Assembly: GCF_048269545.1 (NCBI RefSeq)
Contig: NZ_JBLXIJ010000001.1
Span: 62,001-126,000 of the forward strand
DNA: 64,000 nt
Source of the DNA: Halpernia sp048269545
Lineage (GTDB): Bacteria > Bacteroidota > Bacteroidia > Flavobacteriales > Weeksellaceae
Reading direction: 5' to 3'
Part shown: positions 7,858-16,301 of the stretch, piece by piece
Numbering within the stretch: position 1 is the stretch's first letter
How the letters are laid out: every line of letters starts with the position of its first letter
The notes under the pieces: model-generated
Database searches by the model: none
Told to the model about the DNA's origin: nothing
The model's input: only the letters and a program-made list of their open reading frames with translations
Made by a program: the position numbers and the translations under genes

Positions 7858-8832
7858 ATGTTTTCTAATATAAAAAATAAATTTCTTGAAATGGATTTGC
7901 TTTCCGAAAAAAGTGAACCATTTTTCTTTATGATTGATTTTAAAATAGAAAATATTTTAATCTATAAAGAAACTTCTCTGAAGACAGAGAAAATATTAGT
8001 AGATTTTCCTCATTTTAAAAATAAAACAGACGAATTTATTCCTCAAAATTTAAGTTTAAAATCTTTCCCACAAAACAAATCTGAATACGAAATTGGTTTT
8101 AAAAAAGTGCAAGAAAATTTAAAACTCGGAAATTCTTACCTAATCAATTATACTTGTGAAACGCCTATTGAAAGCAATTTTACATTACAACAATTCTTTT
8201 ATTTAGCTAAAGAAAAATACAAAGTTTGCAAAAATGACGATTTTGTTTTTTTCTCACCCGAAACTTTTATTGAAATAAAAAATCAAAAAATTTTTACACA
8301 TCCGATGAAAGGAACAATTGATGCGTCGAAAGAAAATGCAATTGAAAATTTAAAAAACGACATCAAAGAAAAAGCAGAACATTACACTGTTGTAGATTTG
8401 CTGCGAAACGATTTATCAATAGTTGCGGATAAAGTAAAAGTGGACGAATTCCAAAGAATTGATTTTATTAAAACCAAACAAAAAAATCTTTACGCCATGA
8501 GTTCTGACATTTCCGGAACTTTGAAACCAGAATTTCAAAATAAAATTGGTAGTATATTGCAAAAATTACTTCCTGCAGGTTCTATTTTAGGCGCACCAAA
8601 ACAAAAAACTTTAGAAATTATTTTAGCTTCAGAAACACACGAAAGAGGTTTTTATACCGGAGTTTGTGGTTATTTTGACGGCATTAATTTAGATTCTTGT
8701 GTGATGATAAGATTTATAGAAAAAAAAGATGAAAAACTTTATTTTAAAAGTGGCGGTGGAATCACACATTTGAGTAAATTAGCCGACGAATATCAAGAAA
8801 TGAAAAATAAAATATATGTCCCAATTCATTGA
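7858..8832 (+). CDS. pabB: aminodeoxychorismate synthase component I
   Basis: This enzyme converts chorismate to 4-amino-4-deoxychorismate, using ammonia supplied by a glutaminase partner, for folate synthesis. The chorismate-binding fold is shown by HPMKGTIDAS, TVVDLLRNDLSIVAD, AGSILGAPKQKT and ERGFYTGVCGYFDG. The Lys in PMKGT marks the PabB type (anthranilate synthase TrpE has Ala there). At 324 aa it lacks the N-terminal extension of full-length enzymes, which is usual in Bacteroidetes. The next gene, for the lyase that follows in the pathway, overlaps its last 17 bases. No glutaminase subunit (PabA) is seen in the window. Confidence 0.88.
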   Translation: MFSNIKNKFLEMDLLSEKSEPFFFMIDFKIENILIYKETSLKTEKILVDFPHFKNKTDEFIPQNLSLKSFPQNKSEYEIGFKKVQENLKLGNSYLINYTCETPIESNFTLQQFFYLAKEKYKVCKNDDFVFFSPETFIEIKNQKIFTHPMKGTIDASKENAIENLKNDIKEKAEHYTVVDLLRNDLSIVADKVKVDEFQRIDFIKTKQKNLYAMSSDISGTLKPEFQNKIGSILQKLLPAGSILGAPKQKTLEIILASETHERGFYTGVCGYFDGINLDSCVMIRFIEKKDEKLYFKSGGGITHLSKLADEYQEMKNKIYVPIH

Positions 8833-9436
8833 AAGCATTAAGATAGAAGACCAAGAAATTTATAATTTAGACCTTCATCAAAAGCGTGTAAATGAGACTT
8901 TTAAACATTTTGGAAAAGAAAATCTTTTAGATCTAGCTAAAATTTTTAAAGATTTGGAACATGATGAAGATGGACTTTACAAGTTAAGAATTGTTTATGA
9001 TTTAAATTCAAAATTCAAAACTGGCGTTATTCCTTACGCTTATTCTACACTCAATCAAATTTCTTTAGTAGAAAATAATACACTCGATTATTCTTTCAAA
9101 TTTGAAGATCGCAAAATCTTTGATATGATGAAAAATAAAGCAAAATCTGAAGAAATTATCATCGTAAAAAATAACCACATTACAGATTCTTCTTACGCTA
9201 ATCTTTTATTTTTAAAAGGAAAACAATGGTTTACTCCAAATACATTTTTGCTGAATGGCGTGCAAAGACAAGCACTTTTAAAATCTAAAAAAGTGAAAGA
9301 AACAGAAATAAATCTTCAAAATTTGAAAGAATTTTCTCATTTCCAAATGATAAATGCGATGATTGGTTTTGAGGAAATTATTTATCCAATAGAAATTATA
9401 GAAAATTTTCCCGAAACGTCGCAGGAAATAGGATAA
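8816..9436 (+). CDS. pabC: class IV aminotransferase, probable aminodeoxychorismate lyase
   Basis: A PLP enzyme of fold type IV, expected to release pyruvate from aminodeoxychorismate to give p-aminobenzoate. YSFKFEDRK contains the likely PLP-binding Lys, and SEEIIIVKNNHITDSSYANL is the conserved core of the class. The protein is short (206 aa against about 270 in E. coli PabC), as is common for Bacteroidetes class IV enzymes next to pabB. The 17-base overlap with pabB gives strong context for this function. A branched-chain or D-amino acid aminotransferase role is less likely. Confidence 0.8.
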   Translation: MSQFIESIKIEDQEIYNLDLHQKRVNETFKHFGKENLLDLAKIFKDLEHDEDGLYKLRIVYDLNSKFKTGVIPYAYSTLNQISLVENNTLDYSFKFEDRKIFDMMKNKAKSEEIIIVKNNHITDSSYANLLFLKGKQWFTPNTFLLNGVQRQALLKSKKVKETEINLQNLKEFSHFQMINAMIGFEEIIYPIEIIENFPETSQEIG

Positions 9437-9453
9437 TATTTTTGGTTAAATCC

Positions 9454-11118
9454 CTATTTCATCTCCGAAAAATAATTCTTCAAAATCTGTGCATTTTCGA
9501 TTTCTTTTGTATCCACTTCTAAAATTTTCGGTTTAGAATCTGGCAAAAAGAACTGTTCTAAAACACGCTCCAAAGTCAATTCATCTTCTACTTTAAAATA
9601 AGAAAATCCAAAATCTTTTGCTAAAAGTTCTGCAGTTCTGTTGTGTTTTGTCAAAATAAATTCATCTAAAGCATTGGTAGAATCTGGACCCGGAATGATT
9701 TTAAAAATATCTCCGCCGCCATTATTAAATATAATTATTCGCACATAAGGCGGAATATATTGATTCCATAAACCATTAATATCATAGAAAAAACTAATAT
9801 CGCCGGTTACTAAAACCGTGGGATTTTTACTTTTCATTGCAAATCCCATTGCCGTAGAAGTTGAACCATCAATTCCACTTGTCCCGCGGTTGCAGTAAAT
9901 ATTTTTTTGTGTAAAATGAAACAATTGCGCATATCTTATCACAGAACTATTGCTAAAATGGATATTATAATTTTGCGGAATTTTCTGTGCTAAATTTTCA
10001 AATAATTTAAAATCCGAAAATCCAATTTTATTGCAAAACTCTATATGTTTTAAGTCTTTTTTATCTCGCAGATTATCCCATAAATTATAATAAGCTTGCG
10101 GTTCAAGATTTATTTTATTTATAAAATTTCCAAAAAATGTTTCTGGTTTTGTTTCAATTTTTTCCGTTAATGCGAAAAAAGTATCGGGTTGCCAAAACGG
10201 ATCTATGTGCCAATGATTTTTTGGTTTTGCCTGTCGCAAGAAATATTTTACTTTTTTAGAAACTACATTTTGCCCAATTGTAATCAATAAATCGGGGGCA
10301 AAAATTCTAATATCTTCTTCAGTAAAATTGAAAATATAGCGATCAATGTGTGAGAAAAATTTGTCGTGTTTAAGATTAGAATTTACTTCACTTAAAACCA
10401 CTACGCTGTGATTTTTCACAAATTGTGTCAATTGCATTTCCAATTCTTCACTGTAATCTCGCGTTCCAACTAAAATTAAAACTCTTTTAGACAAATGCCA
10501 TTCTGCAATTAAATTAGAAGAAATTTCAAAAGGTTTTTTTTGAATGGTTTTTTCAACGGTAGAAAAAACAGGCATTTCGGAAACCAATTCATAAAGTGGT
10601 TCTTCCAAAGGAATATTAATATGAACTGGACCTTGTTTTTCAATACAAAGTTCCACGGCTTTTTTAATAATATCAAAATTTTCAGTTTCAGAATTTTCTT
10701 TTGAATCTTCTAAAAGCTGAAAATCTCCGTAAGAATGATTTTTATAAATTTCTTTTTGACGGATAGTTTGTCCATCAAAAATATCGATATAATTGGAAGG
10801 TCGATCTGCGGTTAAAATTAAAAGTGGAATATTAGAATAAAAAGCTTCTGTTATTGCTGGATAATAATTAGCTGAAGCAGAACCGCTTGTACAAGTTATT
10901 GCCACAGGTTTTTTAATATTTTTCGCCATTCCTAAAGCTACAAAAGCCGCACTTCTTTCATCTACAATACTATAAGAATTAAATTCATCAAGTTCTGAAA
11001 AGTGAATTGCAAGTGGTGCATTTCGCGAACCTGGAGAGATTATAATATCTTCAATTCCGTAAGATTTTAAAATATGTCCTAATAATTGTATGCTTCTTTT
11101 GGACGAAAACTGCTTCAT
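9454..11118 (-). CDS. menD: SEPHCHC synthase (menaquinone biosynthesis)
   Basis: 2-succinyl-5-enolpyruvyl-6-hydroxy-3-cyclohexene-1-carboxylate synthase, a thiamine diphosphate enzyme joining isochorismate and 2-oxoglutarate. Visible marks are IISPGSRNAPLA near residue 23, VDERSAAFVALGMA, TCTSGSASANYYPA, NRGTSGIDGSTSTAMGFA and the ThDP-binding region VTGDISFFYD...NNGGGDIF. The length of 554 aa is typical. It points toward pabC with only 17 bases between the stops. No other men gene is nearby. The source of isochorismate is not visible here. Confidence 0.95.
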   Translation of the reverse strand: MKQFSSKRSIQLLGHILKSYGIEDIIISPGSRNAPLAIHFSELDEFNSYSIVDERSAAFVALGMAKNIKKPVAITCTSGSASANYYPAITEAFYSNIPLLILTADRPSNYIDIFDGQTIRQKEIYKNHSYGDFQLLEDSKENSETENFDIIKKAVELCIEKQGPVHINIPLEEPLYELVSEMPVFSTVEKTIQKKPFEISSNLIAEWHLSKRVLILVGTRDYSEELEMQLTQFVKNHSVVVLSEVNSNLKHDKFFSHIDRYIFNFTEEDIRIFAPDLLITIGQNVVSKKVKYFLRQAKPKNHWHIDPFWQPDTFFALTEKIETKPETFFGNFINKINLEPQAYYNLWDNLRDKKDLKHIEFCNKIGFSDFKLFENLAQKIPQNYNIHFSNSSVIRYAQLFHFTQKNIYCNRGTSGIDGSTSTAMGFAMKSKNPTVLVTGDISFFYDINGLWNQYIPPYVRIIIFNNGGGDIFKIIPGPDSTNALDEFILTKHNRTAELLAKDFGFSYFKVEDELTLERVLEQFFLPDSKPKILEVDTKEIENAQILKNYFSEMK

Positions 11119-11140
11119 TTGAAATTGTAAAATTAATCAA

Positions 11141-11148
11141 CAAAAATA
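11141..11148 (-). promoter_or_regulatory. -7 box for menD
   Basis: Leftward TATTTTTG lies 23 bases upstream of the menD ATG and matches TAnnTTTG exactly. No TTG is visible at the usual -33 spacing, so the promoter may be moderate or depend on other factors. Confidence 0.45.
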
Positions 11149-11215
11149 GGAATAAGAATTTGCTTAAACTGAATTTTGATAAGTTTTAAAATAAAACCTA
11201 GATTTTATAAAACTA

Positions 11216-11246
11216 AAACAAAAAAATCCAACTTTTAAAAAGCTGG
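11216..11246 (-). terminator. intrinsic terminator after the 59-residue gene
   Basis: On the leftward strand, CCAGCTTTT and AAAAGTTGG pair (one G-U), followed by ATTTTTTTGTTTT. The hairpin lies 25 bases beyond the stop codon of the small membrane protein and separates it from menD. Confidence 0.65.
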
Positions 11247-11270
11247 AATTATAAAACTTAAAAATTTATT

Positions 11271-11450
11271 TTATCTTAAAGCAAAATATTCAATTCCGTC
11301 ATCTGCAGATTGGCTTTCTTGCAAAGCTTTAAAATGATGATAATATTCTTTATATCTTTTATTTTTCAAAAACTTTCTTACTGCAATAATTCCTAAAACG
11401 GCAAAAATGCCAAAACTTCCTGCAAGTAAAATGGTGGTTTCCTTTTTCAT
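11271..11450 (-). CDS. small single-pass membrane protein (59 aa)
   Basis: The frame begins MKKETTILLAGSFGIFAVLG and ends GIEYFALR. One transmembrane helix at about residues 6-24 is followed by a strongly basic stretch (RKFLKNKRYKEYY), so the positive-inside rule predicts a cytoplasmic C-terminal tail. I do not recognise the family. A terminator directly downstream and normal codon use support a real gene in what would otherwise be a 460-base gap between menD and the prolyl oligopeptidase. Confidence 0.6.
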   Translation of the reverse strand: MKKETTILLAGSFGIFAVLGIIAVRKFLKNKRYKEYYHHFKALQESQSADDGIEYFALR

Positions 11451-11556
11451 ATTTTTTTAATTTTATTGCAAACTCAGATACAAATAATGTTCCCTTTTAC
11501 TGCAGAGATTATTAAAGTTTGTTAAAACAATATTTTTTCAAATGCTTTTAAATTCC

Positions 11557-11564
11557 TACTTTTG
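11557..11564 (+). promoter_or_regulatory. -7 box for the prolyl oligopeptidase gene
   Basis: TACTTTTG matches TAnnTTTG and lies 16 bases before the ATG. A convincing TTG at -33 is not visible. Confidence 0.5.
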
Positions 11565-11580
11565 ATAAAATCTCTACTCA

Positions 11581-13692
11581 ATGAAAACACCTTTTATTTT
11601 TAACGCATTTTCGGTATTAATTGCCACATCTTGCGTCGCACAAACTATGCAGACAAAATTAAATTATCCTGAAACAAAAAAAATCGAACATTCCGACACT
11701 TATTTTGGAACACTTGTAGAAGATCCATACCGATGGCTTGAAGACGATCGCTCGGAAGATACAAAAGATTGGGTAAAACGTGAAGCAGCATTTACAAAAG
11801 ATTATTTTTCAAAAATTCCTTTTCGTGATAAGATTAAATCAGAACTGAAAAACATTTGGAATTATGAGAAAATTGGTGCGCCATTTAAAGAAGGAAATTT
11901 TACTTACTTCTACAAAAATGATGGTTTGCAAGCACAATTTGTAATCTACAGAACAGATAAAAACGGTAAAACAGAAGTTTTTCTAGATCCCAATAAATTT
12001 TCTGCAGATGGAACAACTTCTTTGGCGGGAATTTCATTTAATAAAAAAGGAAATTTAGTAGCCTATTCTATTTCCGAAGGTGGATCTGATTGGAATAAAA
12101 TAATTATTTTAAATGCAGATACAAAACAGAAAATTGATGAAACGATTATCGATGTAAAATTTTCTGGAGCATCTTGGTTGGGAGAAGAAGGATTTTTCTA
12201 CAGCAGTTATGACAAACCAAATGGCAGCGAATTAACTGCAAAAACGGATACTCACAAAGTTTATTTTCACAAATTAGGAACGAAACAAAGTGAAGATAAA
12301 CTCATTATTGGTGGTGAAGATTTTAAAAGACGTTATATGGGAATTGGCGTTTCTGATGACGAACGTTATGAAATTTTAAGTGCATCTAATGCAACCAATG
12401 GAAATGAACTTTATATAAAAGATTTAAAAAATAATACGGATTTTATTCCCATCCAAAAAGGCTACGATTTTAATACAAATGTTGTAGATACAAAAGGCGA
12501 TTTTATTTATGCAATGACCGACAAAGATGCGCCAAATATGAGGTTGGTGAAATTTAATATTAATTCTCCAACAGTTTGGATAGACGTAATCCCAGAAACT
12601 GAAAACGTACTTTCTGTTTCCACAGGCGGCGGTTATATTTTTGCAAATTATATGAAAGATGCTTTAACAAGTATTGATCAATTTGATTATAATGGGAAAT
12701 TAATTAGAACCATTTCGCTTCCAGGAAAAGGAACTGCAAGTGGATTTAGTGGCAAAGAAAAAGAGAAAGATTTATATTATTCTTTTACCAATTACATCAC
12801 ACCTGGAACGACTTTTAAATTTAACGCCGACTCAGGTAAATCTGAAGTTTACCAAAAACCAAAAGTAAAATTTAATCCAGATGATTTTGTTTCTGAACAA
12901 GTTTTTTACACGTCAAAAGATGGTACAAAAATTCCGATGATGATTAATTATAAGAAAGGCTTAAAAATGGATGGTAAAAATCCAACTATTTTATACGGAT
13001 ATGGTGGATTTAATATTAGTATTACACCCGCTTTTTCTTCGGTAAATGCAATTTGGATGGAAAATGGTGGAATTTACGCTGTACCAAATATTCGTGGAGG
13101 TGGAGAATATGGGAAAAAATGGCACGATGCAGGAACGAAAATGAATAAGAAAAATGTGTTTGAAGATTTTATTGCAGCAGGAGAATATTTACAAAACAAA
13201 GGTTATACTTCTAAAGATTTTATGGCACTTTCTGGCCGTTCAAATGGCGGATTATTAGTTGGAGCTACAATGACGATGCGACCAGATTTAGCAAAAGTAG
13301 CTTTTCCAGGAGTAGGCGTTTTAGATATGTTGCGTTACAATAAATTTACAGCAGGAGCTGGTTGGAGTTACGATTATGGAACGGCAGAAGATTCTAAAGA
13401 AATGTTTGAATATTTAAAATCTTATTCGCCGGTTCAAAATGTGAGAAAAGGCGTTTGTTATCCTGCGACAATGGTAATTACAAGTGATCATGACGACAGA
13501 GTTGTTCCGGCGCACTCTTTTAAATTTGCAGCAAATTTGCAAGAAAAACAATCATGTAATAATCCAGTCTTAATAAGAATTGAAACCAATGCAGGACACG
13601 GCGCAGGAAAATCTACAGACCAAGTAATAGGTGAAAATGGAGATTTACTCAGTTTCGCGCTCTATGAAATGGGAATTAGAAAATTAAAATAA
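11581..13692 (+). CDS. prolyl oligopeptidase family serine peptidase (S9A), secreted
   Basis: A 703-residue peptidase with an N-terminal signal sequence (MKTPFIFNAFSVLIATSCVAQ), so it is probably periplasmic. The mature part starts with the S9A propeller-linker motif DPYRWLEDD, followed by a seven-bladed beta-propeller region and then the alpha/beta-hydrolase domain. The catalytic Ser lies in GRSNGG, the Asp in SDHDDRVVP and the His in NAGHGAG. Known relatives cut after proline in peptides of up to about 30 residues. The length is normal. Cys18 in the signal sequence does not sit in a good lipobox. It is monocistronic, between its own promoter and a strong terminator. Confidence 0.92.
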   Translation: MKTPFIFNAFSVLIATSCVAQTMQTKLNYPETKKIEHSDTYFGTLVEDPYRWLEDDRSEDTKDWVKREAAFTKDYFSKIPFRDKIKSELKNIWNYEKIGAPFKEGNFTYFYKNDGLQAQFVIYRTDKNGKTEVFLDPNKFSADGTTSLAGISFNKKGNLVAYSISEGGSDWNKIIILNADTKQKIDETIIDVKFSGASWLGEEGFFYSSYDKPNGSELTAKTDTHKVYFHKLGTKQSEDKLIIGGEDFKRRYMGIGVSDDERYEILSASNATNGNELYIKDLKNNTDFIPIQKGYDFNTNVVDTKGDFIYAMTDKDAPNMRLVKFNINSPTVWIDVIPETENVLSVSTGGGYIFANYMKDALTSIDQFDYNGKLIRTISLPGKGTASGFSGKEKEKDLYYSFTNYITPGTTFKFNADSGKSEVYQKPKVKFNPDDFVSEQVFYTSKDGTKIPMMINYKKGLKMDGKNPTILYGYGGFNISITPAFSSVNAIWMENGGIYAVPNIRGGGEYGKKWHDAGTKMNKKNVFEDFIAAGEYLQNKGYTSKDFMALSGRSNGGLLVGATMTMRPDLAKVAFPGVGVLDMLRYNKFTAGAGWSYDYGTAEDSKEMFEYLKSYSPVQNVRKGVCYPATMVITSDHDDRVVPAHSFKFAANLQEKQSCNNPVLIRIETNAGHGAGKSTDQVIGENGDLLSFALYEMGIRKLK

Positions 13693-13696
13693 ATAT

Positions 13697-13724
13697 AAAG
13701 CCGGTTGAAATTTCAATCGGCTTT
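13697..13724. terminator. bidirectional intrinsic terminator
   Basis: AAAGCCGGTTGAAA pairs with TTTCAATCGGCTTT (14 bp, one G-U), flanked by A- and T-runs. It sits between the converging prolyl oligopeptidase and T9SS-protein genes and touches the stop codon of the latter. Confidence 0.85.
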
Positions 13725-16271
13725 TTAATTTCTATTCTTTAAAAGAATCCACATACTTTTTGAAATCTTTTCAGAAGCGTTTTTTAAATTAAAAGAATAA
13801 GAAACCCAATAAGAACCGGTTGGAAGTGGACGTTGAATTTCATTTTTTCCATCCCAGAAATAATCTTCTGAATCGCTTTTTCTTTCAAATACTTTTTTAC
13901 CGAAACGATCAAAAATTATTAATTTTAAATCAGAAGATTCTTTTAAAAGAGAATAATCCCAAACATCGTTTATTCCGTCTCCATTTGGAGTGAAAGCATT
14001 TGGTAATTTAACATCTTCAGTAGGTTCTGGTGGAATGGGTATTTTTTTTAAAAGAATGATTTTTTTAATAGTAAAACAGCCATTTGATGTTTTAATTCTT
14101 ACAAAAACTTCATTGGGATTATTTGTAGAAAAGGCAATTAAATTATAAATTTCATTCACTTCATTTTCTGCGTCAGATTCTGTAAGATAAAAATGAAAAC
14201 TTTCCCCATTTGTATTATTTATAGCAGAATTTAAATTGTAAATATAATTTGGATCTTCAAAATTTTCATTTAAAATTTCAGATTTTATATCGGCAATTGG
14301 TGCAGAGAGAATAGAAAACTCCACTTTTACGGTTTCATAAAAACCATTTGCTGCGGTAATTCTATAAACAAATCTATCATTACCAGAGAAACCAACATTA
14401 TTTTTTACGTTAATTTTATTATTATCAATTATTGCGGAACCAAAATTCGGTTGTGTTAAAATTTCTACTTTAGTGAAATTTAAATTTTCATTTGGTGGTG
14501 TAAACTTTGGCGTAACTGTAAAATTTGCACAAATATTTCCTAAATTAGTAGTAGAAACTGCGTAAGGACAATCTTCTACAATAATTGGTTTTGTGGTATA
14601 AGTGAAAGTAGAATAAGACAAAACGCAAGTGTAAGAACCTGCAATTTTGGGAATATAAGTTGGGGAATTTGCACCTGGAATATCGACGCCGTTTAATTGC
14701 CATTGAAAACCTTCAAAATCTACATTATTTAATGACAATAAAACTTCTTCTTGTATGCAATTTCCTTGTTTAATTATATAAGGATCGTTAGAAAAACCGG
14801 TGTAAAAACTTGAAAACCCTTTTGTATCTTCAAAATCTAACGCTGCAATTCTTTCATGCCCATTTATAATATTTAAAACCAAACCAGAATTAGCTGAAAC
14901 TTTTAAATTATCTAATGTGTTCTTTGGAATCTTTACTTGAAAATATTTGTATAAATCCGTTCCTTTAATATTAAATGGTCCAGTAGAAGAATTCACAGCA
15001 ACATCATTAATTTTAGGAATCTGACCCGTTGGTAAAAAAATATTTATCCTCGAATCTAAAGTTACTTTAAGACCAATTTTAGAAAATTTTGGCACAAAAT
15101 CTACAGTTCCTGGAAGTGAAATATCTAAAGGTAAAACCAAACTCATACTTTGACAATAGGTTGCAAAATAGCTGCCTTTATATTGATTTGGACTTCCTGC
15201 AGTAAATTGATAACAATAAACTTTTGCGGACGATTTTATATACAAACCGAGATTTCTAGCTATATCTACATTTGTTGCATCATGTTCTATAAATTTTTGT
15301 GGTCTGCTTAAAATGGTAGTATAATATTGTCCTTTATTTAAAATAATTGGAGTTGTTTCATTATTAAAAAATACTTTTGTATTATCTTCCGTAGCAATAA
15401 TTAATGCTCCTTCAGAACTTCCAAATGGTGTAGAAAAACCATTCCTTACAAAATATTCTTGTCCTAAACTCTTTACAGGAAGCGCTTGGTCATATAAAGT
15501 ATTATAAGATTGATCAAAAGCTACTTGTCCTCTATCATTTCCATTTACAACTGCTATTGGCTGATCTGCAATTATTTCATCACCGATGTATTCATTAAAA
15601 ACGTCATTGCTAAAAGCATAAGGAATATCTGCGGGATCGTAACTATAATTATCTTTTGCTCCTACTTTTAAAGAATAAGATTCACCTTTATTTAATGTAA
15701 AAGAAAACTGAGAATGCTTTTGTCCGTCAGCGAAAATAATCCGATTTTGTTTATTGTTTACAGTTACTTTTGTATTATTTTTTGTGGCATAAATGCTTGT
15801 AAAAAAAGTAGCTATGGGTTTTTCATCAACATAAAAAGGTGCTGCTGCAATAAAAAAATGCTTTCCGATTGCTGTTTTTCCTTTGGATGTAATTATCTCT
15901 TCTCCCAAATCGCTAGAAATTCTGTAACTCGCATAGAAACTATTTGCGCCGGCTATGTGCAATCCGCGAGTGATTGGCTGAAATAAAAATTTATCCCCAG
16001 TAAAATACACATCAGAACTTAAATCATAAATGATTGGCGTAGATTTACTGAGCATAAAACTTGCGATAACTGTATCTCCGTCAAATAATTTTACTAAAAA
16101 AGGAGTTTCGTGCGGAGTTGAAAGATAGATTTTACTTTCAAAAAGCTGTGGAGTTCCACCTTCTCTTGGAAACCAATTAATCGGAGCAAGCCAATGTTCT
16201 AAATCAAGTTGTGCTTTTACAGAAAAACTGTAAAAAATAATTAATAAACATATTAGCTTTTTGTATAACAC
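13725..16271 (-). CDS. T9SS type B cargo protein with IgGFc-binding-like N-terminal region
   Basis: A secreted protein of 848 aa. The signal peptide ends near KAQ (about residue 21). Residues about 130-350 resemble the IgGFc-binding N-terminal domain (repeated ATxDNTKVxF strands, e.g. IIATEDNTKVFFNN). An Ig-like segment follows (WQLNGVDIPGANSPTY...GSYTC). The C-terminal 90 residues carry LPNAFTPNGDGINDVW and IFDRFGKKVFE, the gliding-motility-associated / type B sorting domain that sends cargo through the type IX secretion system. A near-identical layout in the next gene shows tandem duplication. It is likely a cell-surface protein; binding of host or matrix protein is only inferred from the domain name. 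Confidence 0.85.
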   Translation of the reverse strand: MLYKKLICLLIIFYSFSVKAQLDLEHWLAPINWFPREGGTPQLFESKIYLSTPHETPFLVKLFDGDTVIASFMLSKSTPIIYDLSSDVYFTGDKFLFQPITRGLHIAGANSFYASYRISSDLGEEIITSKGKTAIGKHFFIAAAPFYVDEKPIATFFTSIYATKNNTKVTVNNKQNRIIFADGQKHSQFSFTLNKGESYSLKVGAKDNYSYDPADIPYAFSNDVFNEYIGDEIIADQPIAVVNGNDRGQVAFDQSYNTLYDQALPVKSLGQEYFVRNGFSTPFGSSEGALIIATEDNTKVFFNNETTPIILNKGQYYTTILSRPQKFIEHDATNVDIARNLGLYIKSSAKVYCYQFTAGSPNQYKGSYFATYCQSMSLVLPLDISLPGTVDFVPKFSKIGLKVTLDSRINIFLPTGQIPKINDVAVNSSTGPFNIKGTDLYKYFQVKIPKNTLDNLKVSANSGLVLNIINGHERIAALDFEDTKGFSSFYTGFSNDPYIIKQGNCIQEEVLLSLNNVDFEGFQWQLNGVDIPGANSPTYIPKIAGSYTCVLSYSTFTYTTKPIIVEDCPYAVSTTNLGNICANFTVTPKFTPPNENLNFTKVEILTQPNFGSAIIDNNKINVKNNVGFSGNDRFVYRITAANGFYETVKVEFSILSAPIADIKSEILNENFEDPNYIYNLNSAINNTNGESFHFYLTESDAENEVNEIYNLIAFSTNNPNEVFVRIKTSNGCFTIKKIILLKKIPIPPEPTEDVKLPNAFTPNGDGINDVWDYSLLKESSDLKLIIFDRFGKKVFERKSDSEDYFWDGKNEIQRPLPTGSYWVSYSFNLKNASEKISKSMWILLKNRN

Positions 16272-16301
16272 GATGGTAAAGATATTTATTTTAAAAATAT
16301 A

